From: Nocardia speluncae NBRC 108251
GTDB taxonomy: Bacteria > Actinomycetota > Actinomycetes > Mycobacteriales > Mycobacteriaceae
Direction of reading: 5' to 3'
Length of the DNA: 64,000 bases
Assembly (NCBI RefSeq): GCF_001613245.1
Contig: NZ_BDBZ01000009.1
Location: forward strand, 1 to 64,000
The notes beneath the pieces are model-generated. The model saw nothing but the letters and a program-made list of their open reading frames with translations. It was not told the origin of the DNA and did no database searches. Positions within the stretch are counted from its first letter, which is position 1. Each line of letters starts with the position of its first letter. This document shows positions 44,753 to 55,905 of this stretch, piece after piece. The position numbers were made by a program, and so were the translations under genes.

Positions 44753-45155
44753 CCAGCTGCTACCGGCGTCCGTGCTTTCGGTGAGGCCCAGTGGATTCGG
44801 CGCGGTGCTCGATGGTCCAGGGTGTCCGGAGGCGAAAAGGTGATCGGTGCCCGGGGTACCGGTCAATCCCATGAAGTCGTCGTCGGAGGTGCCGATTCGG
44901 GTGGTGTTGCCGTCGTCGGCGAGAGCGAACGCCGGTGTGTGTGCCGGCCGGCACTGTTCCGGCAGCCGTCAGGTGCAGGCCGTGCAGGTGGTCCAGTGGC
45001 GGTGTCAATGTCACGCCGGGCGCCGATACCGGCGACGGTGCCGGCGGTATGGATGTTGTGGCGGTTTGCTCGGTGGCCGAACAGCCGACGAGCACGGTGA
45101 CCGCTATCAGCGGAGCGAGGGCACGCGCCCGGATGGGCAGGGGTGATCGGGACAT
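44753..45155 (-). pseudogene. Beta-propeller-type lipoprotein gene, frameshifted and truncated
   Basis: ATG 45155 starts a signal with lipobox (ALAPLIAVTVLVGCSATEQ), then DHLHGLHLTAAGTVPAGTHTGV. The frame then shifts near 44931, and the next frame gives ALADDGNTTRIGTSDDDFMGLTGTPG and then HLFASGHPGPSSTAPNPLGLTESTDAGSSW. Together these read as the first part of the exo-sialidase/glycosyl-hydrolase-like propeller lipoproteins found beside copper ATPases. The similarity stops at about 130 residues instead of roughly 280. It lies 18 bp after the ATPase stop. Confidence 0.65.
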
Positions 45156-45173
45156 GTGGGGGTGGGGCCCGTT

Positions 45174-47339
45174 TCAGGGGACGGCCGGAGATGTTCGGGT
45201 ACGGGTCAGGCGGGCGGGGTCGAGATCGAGGTTGCGCAGCAGTTGGGCGTTGAGCGCGACGACGATGGTGGACACCGACATGAGCACTGCGGCGACGGCG
45301 GGGGAGATCGCGATGCCGGCGAAGGCCAGCACACCGGCGGCCAGCGGGACGGCGATGATGTTGTAGCCGGTGGCCCAGAGCAGGTTCTGCCACATTTTCC
45401 GGTAACTGGCGTGGGACAGTTCGATGATCGACAGCACCGCGCGGGGGTCGTTCGCGGCGAGGACGACCCCGGCGGATTCGATGGCGACATCGGTGCCGGC
45501 GCCGATCGCCACCCCGACATCGGCGCGGGCGAGGGCAGGCGCGTCGTTGACGCCGTCACCCACCATCGCGACCTTGTGCCCGCGATTGTGCAGTTCGGTG
45601 ACCTTCGCGTCTTTGTGTTCGGGCAGGACTTCGGCGAACACTTCGTCGATACCGAGGTCGGCGGCGACGGCGTCGGCGACCTGACGGGCGTCGCCGGTGA
45701 TCATCGCGACCTTCACACCGCGGGCGTGCAACGCGTCGATGGCTCGGCGGGATTCGTCGCGGACGGCGTCTTCGAGTGCAATGGCGCCGAGTACGCGATC
45801 GCCGTGAACGATATGCAGCACCGAGGCGCCGCGTTGTACCCAGCCGGAAGTGACGGTGGCGACGTCATCGGGGACCGGTAATCCTGAATCGGCGAGCATG
45901 GCCGGGCCGCCGACGCTCACCGCGGTACCGTCGACGACCGCGCGTACCCCGCGGCCGGGTACCGACCGGAAATCGGTGGCGGAAAGTTTTTCCGCGTCCG
46001 GAACACGCGTTTCGGCGGCAGCGACGATGGCCCGCGCGAGGGGGTGTTCGCTATCGGCTTCGACGGCTGCGGCGAGCGCGAGCAGATGCTCGTCGCTGAT
46101 GCCGGTGGTGGCGGTGACTCCGGTGAGCTGGTGACGGCCCTGGGTCAGGGTGCCGGTCTTGTCGAACAGCACCACATCGACGGTGCGCATGTGTTCGAGC
46201 GCGAGACGGTCTTTGACCAGTACCCCGGCTTTCGCGGCGCGTTCGGTGGAGATCGCGATGACCAGCGGAATCGCCAGACCCAGGGCGTGCGGGCAGGCGA
46301 TGACGAGGACGGTCACCGTGCGCACCACGGCCTCGTCGAGGTTGCCGAGCAGCGCCCAGATCACGAATGTCAGTACGCCGGTACCGGAGGCGAAATAGAA
46401 CAGGAACGCGGCGGCTTTGTCCGCGAGCGCCTGCGCGCGCGAGGAAGAGGCTTGGGCGTCGGCGACCATACGCTGGATACCGGCCAAGGCGGTGTCCTCG
46501 CCGACCGCGGTGATCCGCACACGCAGGGCGCTGTCGGTGGCGACGGTGCCGGCGACCACGGTTTCGCCGATATCGCGGCTCACGGTTTTGGACTCACCGG
46601 TGATCATGGATTCGTCGACCTCGGCGCGCCCGTCGGTGACCGTGCCGTCGGCGGGTACCCGGGCCCCGGCCCGCACCAGCACCAGGTCACCGCGGGACAG
46701 CTGAGTCAGCGGTACCTCGATGACACCGCCGTCGGTGATCTTCTCCGCGGTGTCCGGCAGCATCGCAGCCAGGGCGTCGAGCGCGCCGGACGCCGAACCC
46801 AGCGCCCGCATCTCCAGCCAGTGCCCCAGCAGCATGATGACGATCAGCAGGGCCAGTTCCCACCAGAAGTCCAGGTCGAACCCGCCCAGCCCGAGCGTGG
46901 TGACCCAGGAGGCGGCGAACGCGACCGTGATAGCCATCGCGATCAGCAGCATCATCCCCGGGCGGCGGGAGCGCAGCTCGGTCCGGCCACCGGTGAGGAA
47001 CGGCATCCCACCGTAGAAGAAGATCACCGTGCCCAGGACCGGCGGAACCCACGAGACCCCCGGGAAATCCGGCAGGTGGTAACCCATCAGATCGGCGACC
47101 ATATGACTGAACCCGACGACCGGCACCGACAGGACCAGGCTGATCCAGAACCGGCGGCGGAACATCTCCCCGTGGGCCCCGTGCCCGGCATGCCGATCAT
47201 GGCCACCGCCCTCGCCGTGACCGCCGTGGCCGGTGTGCCGGTCCCGGGCATCCGGCGGTGCGCCTCGAGTGGATATGCCGTGGTCGTGCCCGGCGGACGG
47301 CGGGTCCTGCTGGGGGTGCCGGTGCTCGGGATGCGACAT
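45174..47339 (-). CDS. copB: Copper-translocating P1B-type ATPase (CopB type)
   Basis: 721 residues. Exports copper (or silver) from the cytoplasm using ATP. The N-terminus is His-rich (HPEHRHPQQ..., [22 protein letters not shown]) with no CxxC domain. The membrane metal site is CPHALG instead of CPC, the CopB (P1B-3) signature. The phosphorylated Asp is in [10 protein letters not shown] near residue 395, with TGES, SEHPLA and [12 protein letters not shown] also present. It follows the DUF305 gene by 47 bp in the same direction, forming a copper operon. Confidence 0.94.
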   Translation of the reverse strand: MSHPEHRHPQQDPPSAGHDHGISTRGAPPDARDRHTGHGGHGEGGGHDRHAGHGAHGEMFRRRFWISLVLSVPVVGFSHMVADLMGYHLPDFPGVSWVPPVLGTVIFFYGGMPFLTGGRTELRSRRPGMMLLIAMAITVAFAASWVTTLGLGGFDLDFWWELALLIVIMLLGHWLEMRALGSASGALDALAAMLPDTAEKITDGGVIEVPLTQLSRGDLVLVRAGARVPADGTVTDGRAEVDESMITGESKTVSRDIGETVVAGTVATDSALRVRITAVGEDTALAGIQRMVADAQASSSRAQALADKAAAFLFYFASGTGVLTFVIWALLGNLDEAVVRTVTVLVIACPHALGLAIPLVIAISTERAAKAGVLVKDRLALEHMRTVDVVLFDKTGTLTQGRHQLTGVTATTGISDEHLLALAAAVEADSEHPLARAIVAAAETRVPDAEKLSATDFRSVPGRGVRAVVDGTAVSVGGPAMLADSGLPVPDDVATVTSGWVQRGASVLHIVHGDRVLGAIALEDAVRDESRRAIDALHARGVKVAMITGDARQVADAVAADLGIDEVFAEVLPEHKDAKVTELHNRGHKVAMVGDGVNDAPALARADVGVAIGAGTDVAIESAGVVLAANDPRAVLSIIELSHASYRKMWQNLLWATGYNIIAVPLAAGVLAFAGIAISPAVAAVLMSVSTIVVALNAQLLRNLDLDPARLTRTRTSPAVP

Positions 47340-47386
47340 CGCGAAGCCTCCTACCTGGTCGGGGCCCTGCGGAATCGAGCGGGTTG

Positions 47387-48022
47387 TTACAGGGTGGTCA
47401 GCAGTTGGCGCATGGTGTCGATTTCTTGCTGCTGGGTATCGACGATGGTGCGAGCCATCTGCACGGCCTCGGGGAACTGTCCGTCCTCGATCTCGTCCTG
47501 CGCCATATCGACGGCGCCTTCGTGGTGGGCGATCATCTGGGTGAGGAACAGCCGAGCAGCCTCGGTGCCCTGCGCGTCGGACAGCGCCTGCATATCTTCG
47601 GCACTCATCATCCCTTCCATTTCATGGCCGTCGGGCATGTCGTGGCCGGGCATAGAGCTGGGCATCTCGGTGGGTTCGCCCCACTCACCGAGCCAGGTGG
47701 TGAGCTGGTCGATTTCCGGGCCCTGGGCGGCTTTGATCTGGGTGGCCAGGGCGGTCACCGGTTCAGGAATGCCTTGTTTGGCCAGCAGAATATCGCTCAT
47801 CTCGATGGCCTGAGCGTGGTGCGGGAGCATCATCTGCGCGAACATCACATCGGCCGGGTTATGGGCGCCGGCGTCCTCGGCGGCCGGGGTTGTCGCCGAT
47901 ACCGCGGCGCTCGGGGTGGTAGCGGTAGTGGTGTCGGTGTCGGAATCACCGCAGGCGGCCACAGTGAATGCCACCGCGAGCGCGGTGGCGCCGACGGCGA
48001 GGGACTTGATCGTGTTGGTCAT
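47387..48022 (-). CDS. DUF305 lipoprotein, copper-resistance associated
   Basis: 211 residues. Signal peptide with lipobox (ATALAVAFTVAACGDSD), then a Thr/Ala-rich linker and two repeats of the DUF305 ferritin-like motif: FAQMMLPHHAQAIEMSDILL and FLTQMIAHHEGAVDMAQDEI. Between them is a Met/His-rich stretch (MPSSMPGHDMPDGHEMEGMM) that could bind Cu(I). These proteins accompany copper ATPases and multicopper oxidases. The ATG overlaps the stop of the decayed multicopper oxidase frame (ATGA). GAAAGGATC precedes it. Confidence 0.9.
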   Translation of the reverse strand: MTNTIKSLAVGATALAVAFTVAACGDSDTDTTTATTPSAAVSATTPAAEDAGAHNPADVMFAQMMLPHHAQAIEMSDILLAKQGIPEPVTALATQIKAAQGPEIDQLTTWLGEWGEPTEMPSSMPGHDMPDGHEMEGMMSAEDMQALSDAQGTEAARLFLTQMIAHHEGAVDMAQDEIEDGQFPEAVQMARTIVDTQQQEIDTMRQLLTTL

Positions 48023-48253
48023 GAGCAGATCCTTTCTCGAGTGTTCGCAGAACAGGTGAACCAGCGGTCGGGCCCGGCACGTCGTGTGTGCCGGGCCAAT
48101 GTTCGGTAGGAAACGGTGGTCATCATTGCGGGCTTATTGGTGGTATGCGTTGTGGCAGTGCATCATCCATTGGCCAGGCCCGACCCGGCGCAGGCCGCCG
48201 GCACCCGCGAGCACTGACCCGGCCAGGAAGGGCCGACGGCTCGGCTCACCCAC
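48019..48253 (-). pseudogene. Multicopper oxidase remnant, internally deleted and frameshifted
   Basis: From GTG 48253 the frame reads VGEPSRRPFLAGSVLAGAGGL, the end of a Tat signal. It then jumps to QWMMHCHNAYHQ, the C-terminal copper-site motif of multicopper oxidases, and stops at 48134. A shift of frame continues NKPAMMTTVSYRTLARH to a stop at 48019-48021 that overlaps the DUF305 start. Several hundred codons between the two ends are gone. Confidence 0.65.
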
Positions 48254-48412
48254 AAAAGTGTCCCCTCCGGTTGCCGTCGGTGGCCTCGCTGGTCTGCGCC
48301 TCGTTCTCGGGTCCGGTGCCCAGCTTGGTGCGGTTGTCGCGGTACTTCGGTAGAGGTCGTATGAAGATTTGCTCAAGAAGCCGCACCGCGGTGTCGACGC
48401 CACCGTGGTCTG

Positions 48413-49198
48413 GTGATGATGAACAGCATGGCCACCACTGCTCGAACCCCCGCGCCGGCTCGCGACACCGGGCCGGCGCAGCGCCCGCCCACCGGGCTGC
48501 GCGCCATGGTCGTCGAGGACGAGGCGGCGCTGGCGAATCTGGTCGGCAGCTATCTGGAGCGCGACGGGTTCGACGCCACGATCACCGGGGACGGCCACGA
48601 GGCAGTCTCGCTCGCCCGGGAGGTCGATCCGGATGTTGTGGTTCTCGACCTGGGGCTGCCGGGGCTGGACGGGGTCGAGGTGTGCCGGCAGTTGCGCACC
48701 TTCTCCGATGCCTACGTCGTGATACTCACAGCTCGGGCCGAGGAGGTCGACACGCTCATCGGACTGTCTGTCGGTGCCGACGACTACATGACCAAGCCGT
48801 TCAGCCCCCGCGAGCTGATGGCCCGCATCCAGGCCATGATGCGCCGCCCACGCACCAGCACCACCCGGCCGGCGAACGCCGTGGCCGCCATGCAGGCCCG
48901 TATCTTCGGCGATCTGGCCATCGATGCCGATGGGCGCGAGGTCACAGTCGGGGGCGCGCCCGTGGCGCTCACCCGCACCGAGTTCGACGTCCTCGCCGCC
49001 CTGGCGCGCGATCCGGGGGTGGTGCTGACCCGAGCCCAGCTGATCGGCGCGGTATGGGGCCCGAGCTGGGTCGGTGACGAGCACCTGGTGGACGTGCACA
49101 TCGGTCATCTGCGCCGCAAGCTCGGTGATGATGCCACCCGCGGCCGTTACGTGCGTACCGTCCGCGGCGTGGGCTATCGGATGGGCAGCGGAGCATGA
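48413..49198 (+). CDS. OmpR/PhoB-family response regulator
   Basis: About 261 residues. Receiver domain RAMVVEDEAALANLVGSYLERDGF with phospho-acceptor Asp in DVVVLDLGLPGLDG and Lys in YMTKPFSP. The winged-helix output domain shows FGDLAIDADGREVTVGGAPVALTRTEFDVLAALARDPGVVLTRAQLIGAVWG and VHIGHLRRKLGDD...RTVRGVGYRM. The start is uncertain: GTG 48413, ATG 48416, 48419 or 48428 all precede the receiver domain and none has a clear RBS. The kinase gene overlaps the stop. Its place beside the copper genes suggests metal control. Confidence 0.9.
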   Translation: MMMNSMATTARTPAPARDTGPAQRPPTGLRAMVVEDEAALANLVGSYLERDGFDATITGDGHEAVSLAREVDPDVVVLDLGLPGLDGVEVCRQLRTFSDAYVVILTARAEEVDTLIGLSVGADDYMTKPFSPRELMARIQAMMRRPRTSTTRPANAVAAMQARIFGDLAIDADGREVTVGGAPVALTRTEFDVLAALARDPGVVLTRAQLIGAVWGPSWVGDEHLVDVHIGHLRRKLGDDATRGRYVRTVRGVGYRMGSGA

Positions 49199-50343
49199 CC
49201 GCCCGGCCTCGCGAACCCGATGCCGCCCCCGTGGCGGCCGAGCCTGCGGCAGGGTCGAGTTTCGGAACCCGCCTGTTCGTCGCACTGACCGTGGTGGTGA
49301 TCGGATGCGCCGTCAGCGCCTGGTTGGTCGCCTCGGCGCTGGCCCCCGGTATCTTCCACGACCACCTCGGTCAGGCCGGTATCCACGATTCGAGCCAGGC
49401 TGCTCACGTCGAGGAAGCGTTCACCCAGTCGATCGTGCTCGCCTGGGGGCTGGCGGTCGCGATCGCGGTACTGCTGGCCTTGGCGGTGAGCTGGTACATC
49501 ACCCGGCGAGTCCAGCGTTCGCTGATCGCTGTGACCACGTCCACGGCCCGGATCGCGGGCGGCCGGTACGACACCCGCGTACACAGCCCCGGGCTCGGCC
49601 GCGAATTCGACGAACTCGCCGTGACCGTCAACGAACTCACCCGCCGCCTCGACGCCACCGAAACCACCCGTCGCAGAATGCTGGCCGACCTCGGCCACGA
49701 AATGCGCACCCCGATCGCCACCCTCGACTCCTACCTCGAAGCGCTCGAGGACGGTGTCCGCACTTTCGACGACGACACCCGGCAGGTCCTGCGCTCGGCC
49801 ACCGACCGGCTCGAACGCCTCGTCGAAGACATCACCGCCGTCTCCCGCGCCGAGGAACACCTCACCCGGATCCGGCCGGTGCCCACAACCACCGCGGCGC
49901 TGGTCATCCACGCGGTGCGGGCCGCGCAGGAGCGGTACGACAACAAAGGTGTCGCACTCCGCACTCATATCCAGGATTCCGCCGTCGTGTCCGTCGATCC
50001 GGACCGGATCGGCCAAGTACTGGGCAACCTGCTCGACAATGCCCTGCGCCACACTTCGAGTGGAGGCGCGGTCACCCTCAGTACCCGGCGAACAGGTCAC
50101 CGGCACGTCGAGATCACCGTTACCGATACCGGGGAAGGTATCGCTTCCGACCATCTCGACCATCTCTTCGACCGCTTCTACCGAGCCGATACCGCCCGCG
50201 ACCGCCGCCACGGGGGTAGTGGCATCGGCCTGACGATCACCCGCGCTCTCGTCGAAGCCCACGACGGCCGGATCCGGGCATACAGCGGCGGCCTCGGGCA
50301 GGGAGCGCAATTCACCATCGAGCTGCCGATCAGCGACCGCTGA
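49195..50343 (+). CDS. Sensor histidine kinase
   Basis: 382 residues. Two membrane helices (LFVALTVVVIGCAVSAWLVASAL and SIVLAWGLAVAIAVLLALAVSWYI) flank a short sensor loop with His residues (IFHDHLGQAGIHDSSQAAHVEE). A HAMP segment follows, then the H-box MLADLGHEMRTPIATLDS (His near residue 168) and the ATPase motifs GNLLDNALRHT, DTGEGIASDHL and GGSGIGL. The short His-containing loop is compatible with copper sensing but does not prove it. ATG 49195 overlaps the response-regulator stop (ATGA). Confidence 0.92.
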   Translation: MTARPREPDAAPVAAEPAAGSSFGTRLFVALTVVVIGCAVSAWLVASALAPGIFHDHLGQAGIHDSSQAAHVEEAFTQSIVLAWGLAVAIAVLLALAVSWYITRRVQRSLIAVTTSTARIAGGRYDTRVHSPGLGREFDELAVTVNELTRRLDATETTRRRMLADLGHEMRTPIATLDSYLEALEDGVRTFDDDTRQVLRSATDRLERLVEDITAVSRAEEHLTRIRPVPTTTAALVIHAVRAAQERYDNKGVALRTHIQDSAVVSVDPDRIGQVLGNLLDNALRHTSSGGAVTLSTRRTGHRHVEITVTDTGEGIASDHLDHLFDRFYRADTARDRRHGGSGIGLTITRALVEAHDGRIRAYSGGLGQGAQFTIELPISDR

Positions 50344-50488
50344 TCTCCGGGGGCTCGGCGGCCGGATATCGCGGCTGCGGGCGTGGCTGCCGCTCCGGCC
50401 GGTGTACACGCTCGGATTCCGGTCCTGCCTGTACTCGCCGCTGCCAGGGCCTTGTTGTCGCCGACTGTGGTGAGTATCGCACCTTCCA

Positions 50489-50504
50489 ATACCCCGGGGG
50501 GTAT
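50489..50504 (+). promoter_or_regulatory. CsoR-type operator 1
   Basis: ATACCCCGGGGGGTAT: perfect 7-bp arms ATACCCC/GGGGTAT around GG. It lies 81 bp before the MMPL start and 33 bp centre to centre from operator 2, about three helical turns. Confidence 0.75.
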
Positions 50505-50521
50505 ATATTGGATCGAGTTGG

Positions 50522-50537
50522 ATACCCCTGGGGGTAT
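50522..50537 (+). promoter_or_regulatory. CsoR-type operator 2
   Basis: ATACCCCTGGGGGTAT, the same arms as operator 1 with TG in the centre, ending 47 bp before the MMPL start codon. Confidence 0.75.
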
Positions 50538-50584
50538 TAATCAGGCTTGTCGACCAGGAAGCGCGACCGGAGAGGCGAAGGAAC

Positions 50585-53064
<2,480 letters not shown>

Positions 53065-53106
53065 CCTACGGGTACGGGTGAAGGCGGACTTCGGAAAGGA
53101 AGACTC

Positions 53107-53349
53107 ATGCCGAGCTCACCGCTGACCGACAGCGGCTGGACCATTGCCCGGCTGGTACCGCTGCTGGCCGGGATACTGGTCCTGGCCGGCACCGCGGCTG
53201 CCGCGACGATATCGGCGTGGTGGCTCATCGTGCCGGCGCTGGTCGGAGCCAACCTGCTGCTCTACAGCGCGGTGGGCTGGTGCCCGGCCACACTGCTCAT
53301 GCGCCGGGCGGGCATCACCTCCGGAGTCTGCCCGCGCGGCCACGCCTGA
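53107..53349 (+). CDS. DUF2892/YgaP-type small membrane protein
   Basis: 80 residues. Two membrane helices (LVPLLAGILVLAGTAAAATI and WWLIVPALVGANLLLYSAVG) are followed by a short Cys-bearing end (GWCPATLLMRRAGITSGVCP). This is the membrane domain seen alone or fused to rhodaneses such as YgaP, which handle sulfane sulfur. ATG 53107 has GAAAGGAAG upstream. It is third in the MMPL-regulator-DUF2892-DUF302 run. Confidence 0.82.
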   Translation: MPSSPLTDSGWTIARLVPLLAGILVLAGTAAAATISAWWLIVPALVGANLLLYSAVGWCPATLLMRRAGITSGVCPRGHA

Positions 53350-53376
53350 CAACTCACACAAAGAAAGGTGCACGTC

Positions 53377-53781
53377 ATGGAACTCGCCCTGTCGACCACA
53401 ATGCAGACCGGCTTCGACGACGCAGTGGACGCGGTCCGGGAAGCCTTGGCCGGACAAGGATTCGGCATCCTCACCGAAATCGATATGGCAGCCACGTTGA
53501 AGACCAAGCTCGGCCACGACATGGAGGACTACCGCATCCTCGGCGCCTGCAATCCGCCGCTGGCGCAGCAGGCGGTCGGCATCAACCGCCAGATCGGGCT
53601 GCTGCTGCCCTGCAACGTCGTCGTACGCCGCGACCCCGACGACGCCGGTCTGATCCACGTGGAAGCCATGAACCCCGAACTCATGGTCGAAGTCACCAGC
53701 GACCCGCAACTCCGCCCGGTCGCAACGGATGCCGGTGCCCGGTTGGCCGCTGCCCTGAAAACCCTCGGCCCCGACGCCTGA
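53377..53781 (+). CDS. DUF302 family protein
   Basis: 134 residues (GFDDAVDAVREALAGQGFGILTEIDMAATLKTKLGHDMEDYRILGACNPPLAQQAVGINRQIGLLLPCNVVVRRD). The DUF302 fold shows its two conserved Cys in GACNPP and LLPCNV, which could form a thiol site. The family is often found with sulfur-oxidation or metal genes, but its reaction is not established. ATG 53377 has AAAGG upstream. Last gene of the regulon, 27 bp after the DUF2892 gene. Confidence 0.87.
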   Translation: MELALSTTMQTGFDDAVDAVREALAGQGFGILTEIDMAATLKTKLGHDMEDYRILGACNPPLAQQAVGINRQIGLLLPCNVVVRRDPDDAGLIHVEAMNPELMVEVTSDPQLRPVATDAGARLAAALKTLGPDA

Positions 53782-53975
53782 CCCCAACGCTACGAGGCCG
53801 GATCGGTGTCCGTTTCCGATTCGGCACTCGACTCCCGAACTGCTCGGGTTTGTCATTGCCCGTTGGTTCGTCGTGATTTCCGCTCAGCGATATCGGCATG
53901 ACCGCACTCGCGGGCCTCTACGGGGCCCGATCCGGATAGCTTCAACGGAACCCGCAACGACGAAGGGAACGCCTC

Positions 53976-54770
53976 GTGCAGATCGATCTCGCCGGCCGCA
54001 CCGCCCTGGTCACCGGCTCCACCCAGGGCATCGGCCAGGCCATCGCCACCGGACTCGCCCGCGCCGGAGCGCAAGTCGTAATCAACGGTCGCGGAACCGA
54101 CCGCGTAACCAGCGCAGTCGCCACGGTGCGGACCGATTCCGGCAGTGACGCGGTCACCGGCGCCGTGGGCGATCTCGCCACCGAAGAGGGTGCGGCCGCT
54201 GTCGTGGCGGCCGTCCCCGCGGTCGACATCCTCGTCAACAACCTCGGCATCTTCGGTGCTATCCCGCCGCTGGAGATCGACGACGCCGAATGGCGTCGCT
54301 ACTTCGAGGTCAATGTCCTGTCGGCTGTGCGCCTCATCCGCGCCTATCTGCCCGGGATGAAAGAGCAGGGCTGGGGGCGCGTGCTGAATCTCGCCAGCGA
54401 TTCCGCCGTAGTGATTCCCGCCGAGATGATCCACTACGGAATGACGAAGGCCTCGCTGCTCGCCATCGGCCGCGGATTCGCCAAAGATGCCGCCGGCACC
54501 GGTGTCACCGTCAACTCCGTCCTCGCCGGACCCACCCACACCGGCGGCGTCGAGGATTTCGTCCGCGAACTCGTCGGTGATGACCTGCCCTGGGAGCAGG
54601 CTCAGCACGAATTCATGGTCCGCCACCGCCCACAATCGCTGCTGCAACGCCTCATCGAGCCCGAAGAGATCGCCAATTTGGTCGTCTACCTCGCCTCGCC
54701 GTACGCCTCGGCCACCACCGGTGGCGCCGTGCGCGTGGATGGCGGCTACATCGACTCGATCCTGCCCTGA
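53976..54770 (+). CDS. Short-chain dehydrogenase/reductase
   Basis: 264 residues. Cofactor loop ALVTGSTQGIGQAIATGL, NNLGIFG (NNAG variant), Ser in LNLASDSAVV and catalytic YGMTK (YxxxK), with the C-terminal GGAVRVDGGYIDSI. The Arg in NGRGTDR suggests NADP preference. Substrate unknown. GTG 53976 has AAGGGAA upstream. It begins 194 bp after the DUF302 gene and is probably not in that operon. Confidence 0.92.
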   Translation: MQIDLAGRTALVTGSTQGIGQAIATGLARAGAQVVINGRGTDRVTSAVATVRTDSGSDAVTGAVGDLATEEGAAAVVAAVPAVDILVNNLGIFGAIPPLEIDDAEWRRYFEVNVLSAVRLIRAYLPGMKEQGWGRVLNLASDSAVVIPAEMIHYGMTKASLLAIGRGFAKDAAGTGVTVNSVLAGPTHTGGVEDFVRELVGDDLPWEQAQHEFMVRHRPQSLLQRLIEPEEIANLVVYLASPYASATTGGAVRVDGGYIDSILP

Positions 54771-55000
54771 GCGGACTCCGGTATGCCGAGACAGCTCAGA
54801 CCTTCGGCAAACCGGTAGGACAGCCCCGGGCGTCCCCGAAGTCGATGTTCGGGCGTGGCCATTTTTTTCTCCGTTGGGTGCGTTCCCATGTTCGCTGTGC
54901 CCTGTACGACGGGACACAGTGGAGCTGTTGAGCGATCGCTGTCACCGTCTCCGGCCTCCGCTACCGGGTGTTCCGGTGTCGGCGCAGGTTGGAGCATTTC

Positions 55001-55501
55001 TCAGTGATCGGACCCGTCGCCCAGGGACTCCAGCAGCTTGCGCAGCAGGGAGGCGAGCTGCCTCTGTTCGGCGGCGGTGAGTCCATCGACCAGCTCGCGT
55101 TCGTGGGAAAAGTGGCCTGCGATCAGGGTGTCGACCAGCTGACGCCCCGGCTCGGTGAGGGAGGTCTGAACGATCCGCCGGTTGTCGGGGTGGGTCGTCC
55201 GAACGACCAGCCCTTTGGCGACGAGCCGGTCCACCCGGTTGGTCAGCGCAGCCGGTGACAGCATCGCGGCCCCCGCCAGATCACTCATCCGCAGCGTGCC
55301 GTTGTTGCCGGCGCGCCGCAGTGTCGCCAGCACGTCGAACTCCCACGATTCCAGGCCGTGGGCGGCGAAGTGCTCCTTGACCCGCTGATCCAACAGTCGC
55401 GAGCTGCGGAAGATCCGCAACACCACGTGGACCGGTGTGGCGTCGAGGTCGGGCCGTACCGCGGCCCACTGCTCGGCGATCTTGTCGGTGGCGTCACCCA
55501 T
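55001..55501 (-). CDS. MarR-family transcriptional regulator
   Basis: 166 residues. Winged helix LESWEFDVLATLRRAGNNGTLRMSDLAGAAMLSPAALTNRVDRLVAKGLVVRTTHPDNRRIVQTSLTEPGRQLV, with the wing DNRR and flanking dimer helices. ATG 55501 (MGDATDK) is taken; in-frame starts to 55543 would enter the operator. It is divergent from the DUF1330 gene and likely represses both through the TTCGATATCGAA sites. The gap to the convergent dehydrogenase gene shows no gene. Confidence 0.9.
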   Translation of the reverse strand: MGDATDKIAEQWAAVRPDLDATPVHVVLRIFRSSRLLDQRVKEHFAAHGLESWEFDVLATLRRAGNNGTLRMSDLAGAAMLSPAALTNRVDRLVAKGLVVRTTHPDNRRIVQTSLTEPGRQLVDTLIAGHFSHERELVDGLTAAEQRQLASLLRKLLESLGDGSDH

Positions 55502-55520
55502 GGTGTCCAATCTAGCAAAC

Positions 55521-55598
55521 TTTGACATCGAAATGTTTGACACAGATGTCGTACGCTTCTACTGTTAAAAGTTCGATATCGAAAAGTTCGATATGGAA
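55521..55598 (+). promoter_or_regulatory. Three MarR-type operator copies
   Basis: TTCGATATCGAA (55572-55583) is a perfect palindrome. TTCGATATGGAA (55587-55598) has one mismatch to it and TTTGACATCGAA (55521-55532) two. Two copies lie next to the DUF1330 start and one next to the MarR start, so one regulator could control both divergent genes. Confidence 0.65.
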
Positions 55599-55611
55599 AA
55601 AGGAGCTGAGA

Positions 55612-55905
55612 ATGCACTACGTGGTTGTCACCAGGACCGATGCAACCCCGGACAGCGAGATGGGCCATTACCTCGCCAACGTCGGCGCTACCCTGATGCC
55701 CTTCGACGGTCGGCTGCTGGCCTTCGCGGCACCCGAAAAGCTGGAGGGCGCAGTTGCCTACACCAAGACCGCCGTGCTGGAGTTCCCTTCCGGGCAAACG
55801 GCCCGCGAGTGGTACAACTCTGCGGCATACCGGGAACTGGCAACCTGGCGGATCGGGGTGATGGGGCACCCGGTCGACTTCAGCCTCGTGCCGGGGGTGG
55901 AGTGA
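55612..55905 (+). CDS. DUF1330 family protein, MarR-linked
   Basis: 97 residues (MHYVVVTRTDATPDSEMGHYLANVGATLMPFDGRLLAFAAPEKLEGAVAYTKTAVLEFPSGQTAREWYNSAAYRELATWRIG). One ABM-like alpha/beta domain, diverged from the copy at 14207 but sharing the REWY/RAWY...SxxY pattern. Function unknown. AAAGGAG precedes ATG 55612. Probably released from repression by a MarR ligand. Confidence 0.85.
   Translation: MHYVVVTRTDATPDSEMGHYLANVGATLMPFDGRLLAFAAPEKLEGAVAYTKTAVLEFPSGQTAREWYNSAAYRELATWRIGVMGHPVDFSLVPGVE

Noticed and set aside
46044..47813. 589-codon + frame opposite the copper ATPase gene
   Set aside because: The minus strand encodes every P-type ATPase motif; the + product is a His/Gln/Arg-rich shadow.
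53853..54917. 354-codon minus-strand frame opposite the dehydrogenase gene
   Set aside because: The + strand carries a full short-chain dehydrogenase with catalytic motifs; the antisense product is Gly/Asp-rich shadow.
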